In this document: piece after piece, positions 54,372 through 64,000 of the stretch | Layout: each line of letters opens with the position of its first letter | Numbering within the stretch: position 1 is the first letter of the stretch | Assembly (NCBI RefSeq): GCF_003672135.1 | Contig: NC_039515.1 | Location: 6,262,001 to 6,326,000 of the forward strand | Source: Ooceraea biroi | Lineage: Eukaryota; Arthropoda; Insecta; Hymenoptera; Formicidae | Reading direction: 5' to 3' | DNA: 64,000 bases | Notes under the pieces: generated by a model | What the model saw: the letters and a program-made list of their open reading frames with translations, nothing else | What the model was told of the DNA's origin: nothing | Database searches by the model: none | Made by a program: the position numbers and the translations under genes

Positions 54372-55593
54372 TTAAGGGGGTATTCTAGTGTAGCGTGTCA
54401 GAAAAATCGAATTTTTTTTTTGGGCATATTTTGCAAGTACATGGTATGGAAAATATGTCTGCGAGAAGATTTAGCCCGATTCGCAAAATTAACAAAGTAA
54501 TAGCACCTAATAGAAAAAAACCTCTGGCGCGCGCTCGGCGGTTGGACCGCGCGGCACACACCAGAGCATTGTGTTAGTATTTTAGGTAGGGTCGGAAGAT
54601 CGTTATTCTTTGAAGGTCGTACATTTGAATTGGAGCCTTTGTATAGTACAGGTTACATAGTACAATGAATCTCTAAGTTCATTGATTTGGACTTTTGCTC
54701 CAAAACATCTCCACGCTGGCGTGAAAGTTGTTGAAATAGCAACATTCCTGGCAGTTATAATTTTCAATAAAGGATTTATGCCAATTTTCAAACTTATGAA
54801 CGTGATGGGAGTTAGTATTGGTCAGCAAGCGGTGATGTACGCAAACTCCCGGAGCGAAGCTCGTATCGCCCGCTCGGGGCGGCGCTCCACTAACTTCTCT
54901 CGAGATCAGAGAACGAATCGCAGGGAAGAGAGATCAGCTCTGCAGGACTTCTACGAACAAGAGGAATGTCCCCTGTATGGCCCTGGACTAGCCGATTGAT
55001 CGTAAGTAACATTATCTCTATGTAATCAGTATGAAAAACTTTAAACGTGTTTTTCTCGAAACCATGTTTCTCAAATTGGTTCCCATGATATCTCAAAAAC
55101 CAGTTAATCAATTGACTCAGGCTTTTGCACACATCTTCAGTATATGTGTGGCTATAGCCCCTACCACAATCAAGTCGAAATATTGTTTTTTGGAATTTCT
55201 ACAGCCCTTCAATGGTGAAAAAAATGGCACAAATCGAAACTTAATTTTCTCAATGAAGTCATGTTTTAAATTTTTAACATTTTTTTTTCATTCTGGTACC
55301 TGCTATAGCCACACTCATACTAATTAAGAATCTCTTTGGTTTTTTTGTTTCAGATGAGCAGAACAGCTGAAATCATGGGAACCATGGACCAACTTTTTTT
55401 TTTCATGTTCTTATTTAATATCATGTGCAGCGCTTATTTATAGTTATTGTCTAATACAAAAATTTGGAAACATACACCAAATATGTATGAATAAGCAGGG
55501 AAAACCCTGCCTCAAAAAACCTTATACTTTTTTCAAAAAAAATTCACCAAAATAGTATACAAATTCCGCTTTTACACTAGAATACCCCCTTAA
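54372..55593 (+). mobile_element. TTAA-flanked element with a transposase-like protein fragment
   Basis: TTAA at both ends; inverted ends GGGGGTATTCTAGTGTA and TACACTAGAATACCCCC. The + frame 54,682-54,999 encodes WTFAPKHLHAGVKVVEIATF ... MNVMGVSIGQQAVMYANSRS, with an Arg/Glu-rich end and LYGPGLAD. This resembles the C-terminus of multi-copy transposon-type proteins known from many insects. The N-terminal and catalytic parts are absent. Superfamily not assigned. Confidence 0.7.
54682..54999 (+). pseudogene. C-terminal fragment of a transposon protein
   Basis: 105 codons to TGA; the conserved part begins at WTFAPKHLHAG and ends ECPLYGPGLAD. No Met-led full-length frame exists within the element, so it is a remnant. 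Confidence 0.6.
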
Positions 55594-55677
55594 CTGAATT
55601 TTTTCCATCACGTGACTGTTGCACGAAAATCAGAATTTCTATCGGAATTAAGTACAGTAAAGTTATTACGTTAAATT

Positions 55678-56439
55678 CCCAGGCAGCACACATTGGTTTC
55701 AAAACCGTTTCATAAACGTTTTGCCGTAACGTTTCATAACCATTTTATTGAAACGTTTAGTTAGGAGAAAAATGTCCAACGAAAAAACGTTTCTTTTTCG
55801 GCAAAAAAACGTTTCAGAAACCATCAGAAAAATATTTATCAATTCTATATATCAGTGCCTCAAAGATAGACAGAGTTGAGTCACATTTTTGTAAAAAACT
55901 AGATTTTTATATTTTATGAATTACTCTCTAAATTTCGTGTAGTGGATCTCACTCTTTTGAGATATCACTTCAAGTAATAGTGGTCTCAAAAGTTTCAAAA
56001 GAAAAGAAGAAGAAAAGAGTATTGGATCGGTTTTCCGGATGGTTATTTATAAGGTGATAACACAAATGTTACTTGCGAGAACGTCACGTCTGGCCTGGCC
56101 ATCTATCGGTCGCTTGGTGAATCAGAGGTGGGAATCACACACACTTGTGTTGATTTTTGTCTCTTGTTCCATAATCGAGTACATTGAAACGTATGATGTA
56201 AAAATAATTAATTCTCGCAAAGTAAATAGAAATTACTATTTTTTCTATATTAATTATATAATTTCAAATCAATTGAATAAAACACATTTTTCGTTTCTGT
56301 GGAAAGGTGAAAAATACGTTTTTAAAATTGAGGTCTAAAAACGGTTTCTATTTAAACCGTTTCTTAAATGGTACTTTATGTTTCTTAGACATTAGATACG
56401 TCTAAGAAACATATATTAGGCTAACATGTGCTGCCTGGG
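55678..56439. mobile_element. Inverted-repeat MITE, CCCAGGCAGC ends
   Basis: CCCAGGCAGCACACATTGG at the left and CTAACATGTGCTGCCTGGG at the right. The inner arms share AAACGTTTC/GAAACGGTTT-type words. Non-coding. Confidence 0.75.
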
Positions 56440-56964
56440 TTAATAGGACAATTGTAAGGATCAGAAGAAACAATTTTATGTAAAGTGAACATTTCTAATA
56501 TTAAATCTTACTTAAGAAAATAATGTTTGAAAAGAGCGTATGTGGTAACTAATGTAGAGTAAAATGTTTTTACTGTTACATATAAAATTTGTTGTTCTAA
56601 CATTTGGATTAGTTGATCATGAATTTAAAGTTCAATTACAATTATTTATAAAGCATAAAATTTAAATAGCACTATTTTTAGTTAATTTAGTTCATTTTAA
56701 TTATTTTTAGATAATTTGTTAGATACATATACGTTGCGTTATCGTAAAAATTTTAACCGAGGGCCGTTTTCGGTAAAAATAAGAACTATTTTGTGCTATG
56801 TAGATAAACGCGTTCCTTTCATGAAAATCATTATTATCGTTTCACAAAAGTTTTCTATTTAGATTTCTCTTTTGCTTTCACATTTTATCACAAAAATTTC
56901 TATTTAGATTTCTTTTTTGCTTTCACATTCTATCACGGTAATTTATAAAACCCCATTTGTCACA

Positions 56965-57033
56965 GGACGAATTGAGGGTGATGCGCAAGACCTTCCTCCA
57001 AGATGCCAGCAAGAAAGTTCACATTCAACGATA
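56965..57033 (+). CDS. Orphan exon-like stretch (unrecognised)
   Basis: After an acceptor-like tttgtcacag, 22 codons read DELRVMRKTFLQDASKKVHI, then QR and TAA. Charge pattern and codon use look coding, unlike the surroundings. I do not recognise the protein and found no partner exon. It could be the last exon of an unseen gene, a displaced fragment or chance. Confidence 0.3.
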
Positions 57034-57043
57034 ATAGGAAATA

Positions 57044-57940
57044 GAGGAGAATCCCCTATTATGAGATATGCTCCTAATATGAGATAATGGGGTTTCTGCT
57101 AAACTAGTGAGCACTATCTGTTAATTCCACCATAAACTTATTACTCTTGGTGTAAAATGTATTTAGTGAAAAATTCATTGTTCGTTATTGCGTTTAGCCT
57201 TTGCAAGAAAAGGTTTGTGGAATTGTCAACGTGTCAAAGGAACTTAAGGTAAGTCTTTAAACCCTGTTTATTACATAATAAAGAAATGGTTGGCAATAAA
57301 TTCAGTATGCAATGATAGAGTAGAATCGTAGTAACAGGAAAATATGCGATTTGTTGAATTGCTTAATTGTAGAGGTTAGATTTCATGATCGCGGAACCGC
57401 TGGGCGCGTGGCTCGTATAATGAGATATTCAGGGTACTCTTAATATGAGATCATTATTGCTCGAATATGAAGATTATGTAGTGTAATAAAAAGAAAGAAA
57501 ATACTACGTTAAGGGTAAAGAAAAGTTAATACGAATTTTTGTGTATTTAATTTTTATAGAATCTGACTATGGAGGTTAGAGGAACGAGGAAGCGTCGACA
57601 GTGGAATCGTGAAGATTTGGCGAAGGCTGTGGCAGTAGTATTTTTATAAAAATATCTAATAAAGTTTTTACTTGCAATACTGATGTATTTTGCACTTTTA
57701 ACACCGATTTCTCGAGGTATCTTATATTAGGAGCACACTTTCGCGATCTTGCGTAAAGCTCTTTTTTCAAATTGTTTTAATTTTCAGAAAAAATAATATT
57801 AAAATTAGATTTTTCATTTGACCAACCTAAAGCTTATTAAATTCTCTTCAAGAGAACGTATTACATTTTTAAATTCTGCCTATAGATTTCCTTACATTCG
57901 GCAAAATCGATATGGTATCTCATAATCGGGGACTTTCCTC
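57044..57940 (+). mobile_element. Pogo-like non-autonomous element (family E), copy 2
   Basis: TA flanks, ends GAGGAGAATCCCC and GGGGACTTTCCTC, nearly the same sequence as 1325-2220. It keeps the same short frame at 57,569: MEVRGTRKRRQWNREDLA, then KAVAVVFL and stop. Confidence 0.75.
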
Positions 57941-58093
57941 TAATTCAATCGATTCTATTTCTGATGCATCAGACGATATCGTCGTCGTTTCGAGAAGTCT
58001 CCTCGATGGTAAACCGATAATAGTATCCTTTGTATCCCCGATATTCCGGAAGGTCGAGAGAGATGGGCCGTCTAACAAGTGGTCCATTGTTAT

Positions 58094-58385
58094 CCCACAT
58101 AACATTTTGCAAGTATTGTGCTAAGAATTTGCTCAGAAATGTTGCAAACAAAATGGCAACAAGGTGAGTCCTCATTTGTTTCCATATTGGTAGCAAAGAA
58201 ACACGAAAACAGCAACTTTACAGCACCTTTGGGGCAACAGTTGCGGTGAAAAATATATAATTATGGCATTATGTCAACAAAAGTGTGGCAAAAGTTAATT
58301 TCTGTCATTATTATAGCAACATGACAGCAATAATTGCCAGCAAATAGATTGCACTACTTTGCTTTAGCAAAAAATGTTATCTGGG
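58094..58385. mobile_element. Short inverted-repeat element (weak)
   Basis: TCCCACATAACATTTTGC at the left and GCAAAAAATGTTATCTGGGA at the right form imperfect inverted ends about 290 bp apart. Non-coding. Confidence 0.45.
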
Positions 58386-58803
58386 ATCCTACGCGATTTC
58401 ATCTCTCTCCGGTTTTTCTCTTCTTCTCGCTTCATCTTTTTTCTGCGCGGCGCGACTGCGTACATTCTGAAGTTGATCGTAATCGCAAATTTTTCAATAC
58501 ACCGTCTAATAAACTAGGATTTAGAAATCCAACGATACACCCGCTGGCAGAACGTTGCAAAGCGTTTTACGTGCAGCACATGTATGTTTCTTAGCACACT
58601 GATTTTATGGAAGATTCGATGCTTTGTTACTCCGCGACAGAACGACCGATGGATCCAGTTGGGATTGCGACGGCAAAAACATTCCATCAGAGATAAACCA
58701 GTGCTGCCTGCCTGCCTTTTTGTCACTCGTCGTCTTACCGTCTCGCCCGCGAATTTTTCGCCAAAATGCAACTTTCGACTGATTTCTTTTGGCGAAAACA
58801 TGG

Positions 58804-59529
58804 TTAAGGGGGGAGCCTGCTTTAGAACGTTGAAAATAAGGTAGAATTTTACGAATTGTTTTGGAGAAACTATACAGCGGATCATTATAAAACTTTGATG
58901 CATTTATTAGTGCATGTTTAAAGATAAAAAAAATTATTTTTTATTTGAATATATCGCCCGTAGAGGTCGTCCTGGAGGCATCTTAGTGCAGCCGGCATTG
59001 CAAATTGGTGAGCATTCTCCCGCCTCCAAATTTCATCCAAACTGAAAAATTTAAATATTTTCTCGTTATCTATGAATTCCCATCGTCGATGAACCTTTAA
59101 TATTCATAAAAACATTAAGTTAAACAATTATTTTTGCATGAAAAAGTTCCAAAACTTTGCCTAAAAATCGTACTTTTGTGTTCTAAGCTCCACCATTTTG
59201 GCACTTTTCAACTTTTTTCTTCTCTCTTTGGTTCATCGACGATGGGAATTCATAAATAACGAGAACATATTTCAATTTTTCAGTTCAGACGAAATTTGGA
59301 GGCAGGAGAATGCTCACCAATTTGCAATGCCGGCGACGCGGCTGCACTAAGCCTTTTCCAGGACGACCTCTACGAGCGATATATTCAAATAAAAAAATAA
59401 TTTTTTTATCTTTAAACATGCACTAATAAATGCATCAAAGTTTTATAATGATCCGCTGTATAGTTTCTCCAAAAACAATTCGTAAAATATACCTTATTTT
59501 CAGCGTTCTAAAGCAGGCTCCCCCCTTAA
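58804..59529. mobile_element. Family A MITE, copy A11
   Basis: Full-length, starting the third A-B-A array (58,804-61,909). Confidence 0.9.
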
Positions 59530-59898
59530 GGGCATGCTGGAGTTGTTAGTGAACTATTTTTTCACTATAGCGATGGTAATTGCACTTTCGAAAATTCTCT
59601 TTATTGCTTGTGCAGAATAAAAAATCCTTTTCCACAAATGAAGTATAGATAGAAAGAAAGTCCGCTCTACAGGACTTTATACTCAAAATGGCAAAAAGTT
59701 AAAAACTTGCATTTGTCTTTTCTAACTTTGTTCCATTTTGAGTATAAAGTCCTGTAGAGCGGACTTTCTTTCTATCTATACTTCATTTGTGGAAAAGGAT
59801 TTTTTATTCTGCACAAGCGATAAAGAGAATTTTCGAAAGTGCAATTACCATCGCTATAGTGAAAAAATAGTTCACTAACAACTCCAGCATGCCCTTAA
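59526..59898. mobile_element. Family B MITE, copy B6
   Basis: 373-bp palindrome sharing TTAA with A11 and A12. Confidence 0.9.
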
Positions 59899-60346
59899 GG
59901 GGGGAGCCTGCTTTAGAACGCTGAAAATAAGGTATATTTTACGATTTGTTTTTGGAGAAACTATACAGCGGATCATTATAAAACTTTGATGCATTTATTA
60001 GTGCATGTTTAAAGATAACAAAAATTATTTTTTTATTTGAATATATCGCCCGTAGAGGTCGTCCTGGAGGCATCTTAGTGCAGCCGGCATTGTAAATTGG
60101 TGAGCATTCTCCCGCCTCCAAATTTCATCCAAACTGAAAAATTTAAATATTTTCTCGTTATCTATGAATTCCCATCGTCGATGAACCTTTAATATTCATA
60201 AAAACATTAAGTTAAACAATTATTTTTGCATGAAAAAGTTCAAAAACTTTGCCTAAAAATCGTACTTTTGTGTTCTAAGCTCCACCATTTTGGCACTTTT
60301 CAACTTTTTTCTTCTCTCTTTGGTTCATCGACGATGGGAATTCATA

Positions 60347-61632
60347 TTGGGTCATTAAGTATGAAACTTTACAAATGTAAAAGCGCCATCTTTAACATTT
60401 GTTATCTCAAATTTGGCGCCAGACGTCAGTATCAGGTTAGGTTAGTGTGATAGATGTATGTTCGCTCTTCAAATGTCATATTTGTTTGTTCAAATATCTT
60501 CATTAGTTTTATTGGTGGATTCTTTTTTATAGAACTATGGAAAAGTCCAAATTTCGTGTGATTTATGAATATGAGTTCCGCCGTGGAACCACAGTGTCGG
60601 AGACAGCTCGTAATATCAACGCTGTATTTGGTGAAGGTTCAACTACTAAAGCAACGGTGGGCAATTGGTTCAAAAACTTCAGAGATGGAGATTTCAGCCT
60701 CGCTAATGAGCCACGTGGAAGACCAAAGACGAAGGTGGATAATGATCACTTAAGAGCCGTAGTAGAGTCCGATCCATCTCAAAGTACACGTGAATTGGCA
60801 TCGATATTCAATGTTTCCATACCCACCATATTGGTTCATTTAGCTGCAATTGGTAAGATAAAGAAGTTGGACAAACGGGTCCCGCACGAATTGACCGATG
60901 CGCAGCAGGCGCAACGTCTAGAGGCTTCCCTTTCTTTGCTTTCCCGTCACAAAAATGAATCTTTTTTTAATCGAATTGTGACCTGCGATGAAAAGTGGAT
61001 ACTCTATGACAATCGTAAACGCTCACGTCAGTGGTTGAACGCTGATGAACCACCGAGACATCACGCGAAACCCAACGTTACACAGAAGAAGCTTATGGTG
61101 ACCGTTTGGTGGTCCAGGTCAGGTGTTATCTACTACAACTTTATGAAACCTGGTACATCGATAACGGCTGAAGTATATTGCAAGCAACTGGACGAAATGA
61201 TGCAACAACTTGCTATTAAACAACCGAAATTGGTCAATCGGTCAATGCCAATCCTGTTGCATGATAACGCTCGACCGCACACTGCACGACTGACCGTGGC
61301 AAAGCTACAGGAGTTGGAATTGGAAACTCTCCGTCATCCACCATATTCACCAGATCTATCACCTACCGACTATCACTTCTTCTGGAATTTGGACAACTTG
61401 TTGGTGGGAAAATTCTTCAATTCTCAACAGGCAGTCGAAACAGCCTTCCGCGACTTCATCGATTCCCGTACTCCTGGCTTCTATAGTAGAGGCATAGACC
61501 AACTACCACTAAAATGGCAGAAGTATGTAGATAACATGGGCGCATACTTCGATTGAAAATAAATCATGTCCATGTGCCAAAAAATGCAAAAGTTTATGTT
61601 CTATTTGTAAAGTTTCATACTTAATGACCCAA
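60347..61632 (+). mobile_element. mariner copy 2, structurally complete
   Basis: 1286 bp with perfect-looking inverted ends (TTGGGTCATTAAGTATGAAA) and a TA duplication. It contains one uninterrupted transposase gene. Size and layout match autonomous mariners. Confidence 0.95.
60537..61556 (+). CDS. mariner transposase (DD34D), intact frame
   Basis: 339 residues, the usual mariner length. It cuts and rejoins mariner DNA in the nucleus. The N-terminal half has two helix-turn-helix regions (EYEFRRGTTVSETARNINAV; STRELASIFNVSIPTILVHL). Catalytic Asp are at about 151 (TCDEKWILYDN), 243 (LLHDNARPHTA) and 278 (YSPDLSPTDYHFF), with exactly 34 residues between the last two. The linker motif reads RVPHEL instead of WVPHEL (residue 114); the broken copy at 5785-7069 has the Trp. 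The ATG at 60,537 follows an AT-rich leader and matches the start of the other copy. Confidence 0.96.
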   Translation: MEKSKFRVIYEYEFRRGTTVSETARNINAVFGEGSTTKATVGNWFKNFRDGDFSLANEPRGRPKTKVDNDHLRAVVESDPSQSTRELASIFNVSIPTILVHLAAIGKIKKLDKRVPHELTDAQQAQRLEASLSLLSRHKNESFFNRIVTCDEKWILYDNRKRSRQWLNADEPPRHHAKPNVTQKKLMVTVWWSRSGVIYYNFMKPGTSITAEVYCKQLDEMMQQLAIKQPKLVNRSMPILLHDNARPHTARLTVAKLQELELETLRHPPYSPDLSPTDYHFFWNLDNLLVGKFFNSQQAVETAFRDFIDSRTPGFYSRGIDQLPLKWQKYVDNMGAYFD

Positions 61633-61909
61633 TAAATAACGAGAACATATTTCAATTTTTCAGGTCAGACGAAATTTGGAGGCAGGAGAATGCTCACCAA
61701 TCTGCAATGCCGGCGACGCGGCTGCACTGAGACTTCTCCAGGATGACCTCTACGAGCGATATATTCAAATAAAAAAATAATTTTTTTATCTTTAAACATG
61801 TACTAATAAATGCATCAAAGTTTTATAATGATCCGCTGTATAGTTTCTCCAACAACAATTCGTAAAATATACCTTATTTTCAGCGTTCTAAAGCAGGCTC
61901 CCCCCTTAA

Positions 61910-64000
61910 ACGGAGCGAGTAAAGAGGAGTCGATTAATCTATTTGGACAAGATGATTTTAAAATACGTTTGCACGATTAGCCAGAATATTTTTTTCCACT
62001 TGATTGGTTCACGTTTCTACCATCAAGCAAATTTTGCGGAACTACATTCTCGACAGTGGCCACGGACTCTCGAGAGAGAGTCTTCAAGACACTGAAGCAC
62101 TCGTGACGGAGCAGTTATCTTTTTTCTCTCATTGCACTTGTCAGCACGATGCTCGAGTAGAGCTCAGGCTCTAGAGGATCAAGAAACAACCGGCTGAAAA
62201 ACTCCGTCTGGCATAATCGCATCAACGATCGCGTCTTGCTCGACTTTAGCGTTCGGTTGGTGAACATTCGAATTAGCTCGAATTACTAAACGTGAGTCGA
62301 CGGGTGGAGTAAACTATCGTCTCCTTGTGGATTTCCTTCGTTTATTCTTTTTTTTTCCTTTTTGTCCGTTTTATTTTACTGACATGGGGGGGAGTTATGC
62401 GGGCAAACAGTGGGACTGCGTATCAACGCGATCGTACGTGAAGGAGTAACTTAAAAATTAAAACTTAATTATCCGCATAATTATTATGCAATGTAGTCAT
62501 CCATTCGCGGTGTTGCCTTACGAGGAGATGAAAAGATCTACAGGGTGATCCATCCAATCGCGCAGTGTTTGATAGCTCACTCGTGCGTGCGGACGAAAAC
62601 GTTCGCGATGTTGAAGCTTAGGCCATTTGGTGCCTCTTTAAGTTGCGCAGTGTTTTCTTCTTTTTTATCTAAATAATTTCTCTAATATACTCGAGTTTGT
62701 TTGTTTTAATTATTTATTTAAAGCGTTACAAGTGGATGGAGCGCTCTGTACATTATTCGCATTCCTAGACTCCTGCGGTTTTTATCTCGTAGAAAAATTA
62801 TCTAAAAACCGTGACGCCGATGCCAAGAATGTACGAATAACGGCGGCAAAACACACATCGCGGCACGTCGGTAATATCAAGATAATATACAATAAAAGAT
62901 TCGTACAACGATAAGCGGGCACACGTCGAACGAATTTAGTTATCGAGATTCATCGTTTCTACGTTGACTCTTTTTGTAGCAAAGCAATTGTGCTGCTTCC
63001 GAGTGACGAACGGTTACTCGTCGACATTAAAATCGAACAGTTTAAACGTCAGTATGACGTATTGGGAATTACTCGATATCGTTATTGCCCTACGTCACTT
63101 GACAACAAAATCTACAGTTGGAAAACGACATATGCGTTTGCGTGACACCTTATCGAATGAACACTCGGTGTATCAAAATTATGTTATTCTATGTGAATTT
63201 CTGTTACAAAAAGAGTCAAGGTTTTAGATTTTTGGTAACATGTGCTCGTTGTATAATGAACACTTTTCAGTAGTAAGTCACGAATCGTTTCTCTCACTCT
63301 CTCTCTCTCTCTCTCTCTCTTCATCGATGCAACCTGATATCAAGCAGAATTGAGAAATGATGTATTCTCACCCTCCATTGAGATAACAGAAATACTTTGA
63401 AAATTCAGTCGAAAAATCGACTGCCGCAAAGACTACATATTTATTCGTTATAAGCACGATCGTGTAAAACGCAAATGTGTGAATTTTCTTACATATAAAG
63501 TATAAAATTATAAAAAAAAGAAATATAAAAGAAGATTACAACGTACGAAATTACGACGAGCTCTGTTCGTGCGAAACTATTGGAAGTTTGTATATATATA
63601 TATATATATATATATAGTATATATATATTATGTGTATATATAATATATTATATTTAACATCAGATCAACGCATCTAACTAATGATTTAACGTGCAAAACG
63701 AATGAATCTCGTTACATTTCGATAAATAGGCTCGCAATAGAAAAATACTCTAAAATATAAACGCGTTCATGGTGTATGTGTGTGACTTGGACGTGGTAAC
63801 CACCTCATAAAGTATATCCTTCAGATCTTAGAAGCAAAAAAACGAACCCGTTGCTTGCAACTCTAGTTGGAATCGACATTACGAAATGTATCTTTTCGGC
63901 AATGATCAGCAACGCATCGTTTCTTCGTGCGCGATACTTTTGATTCGTGATATGGCAAAAGAAATTAAACAGTGTCGAACTACCGCACAAATGCCAGTTA
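61910..64000. other. Right-end sequence without recognised genes
   Basis: Mixed composition, a CT microsatellite at 63,290-63,320 and a TA run at about 63,592-63,625. Short ORFs (for example 62,732-62,914, 62,964-63,227) show no known domain. It may be intergenic, or an intron or UTR of a gene beyond the edge. Confidence 0.5.
63290..63320. repeat. (CT)n microsatellite
   Basis: About 30 bases of CT repeat. Confidence 0.95.

Larger units (their letters stand above)
59895..61909. mobile_element. Family A MITE, copy A12, interrupted by mariner
   Basis: Family-A ends and TTAA at both sides. The mariner at 60,347-61,632 splits it at the TA of GGGAATTCATAAATAACG, which is uninterrupted in the sister copies. 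Confidence 0.92.

Overview
The window is nuclear DNA of an insect. Intron-rich genes with GT-AG splice sites, insect orthologues (patched, erect wing, shifted) and a heavy load of mariner-type and TTAA-target DNA transposons and MITEs fit a hymenopteran, most likely an ant. The order is inferred, not proven. No prokaryotic features, CRISPR array or rRNA are seen.

Layout. (1) 1-12,895, + strand: the 3' two thirds of patched (ptc), seven exons running in from the left edge; four of its six introns carry transposons. (2) 12,896-19,364: ptc 3' flank and a nested transposon block. (3) 19,365-20,168, +: COX5A, two exons. (4) 23,003-32,988, -: erect wing/NRF1 (ewg), seven coding exons, with an alternative terminal exon inside the last intron and a five-member MITE array inside the first. 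(5) 33,498-38,153: tandem ~0.95-kb repeats and a GC-rich, promoter-like block. (6) 38,154-53,711, -: shifted (shf, the WIF1 orthologue), six coding exons. Its 3' end is quadruplicated in a 656-bp tandem array, and one 5-kb intron contains the whole + strand gene COQ7 (41,102-42,722) plus a second five-member MITE array. (7) 53,712-64,000: GC-rich shf upstream region, then transposons, including an intact mariner; no recognisable host gene apart from one orphan exon-like stretch.

How the genes relate. ptc (Hedgehog receptor) and shf (secreted WIF protein needed for Hedgehog spread in Drosophila) belong to the same signalling pathway. ewg/NRF1 is the family of a regulator of nuclear genes for mitochondria, and it lies beside two such genes, COX5A and COQ7. 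Whether either linkage means anything is untested.

Most striking observations: the shf terminal-exon array, in which the three distal copies share a Cys-to-stop change that the splice-competent copy lacks; the ewg terminal-exon choice; strictly alternating A-B-A(-B-A) arrays of two TTAA-flanked foldback MITEs; and an intact mariner whose empty site is present in sister MITE copies in this same window.
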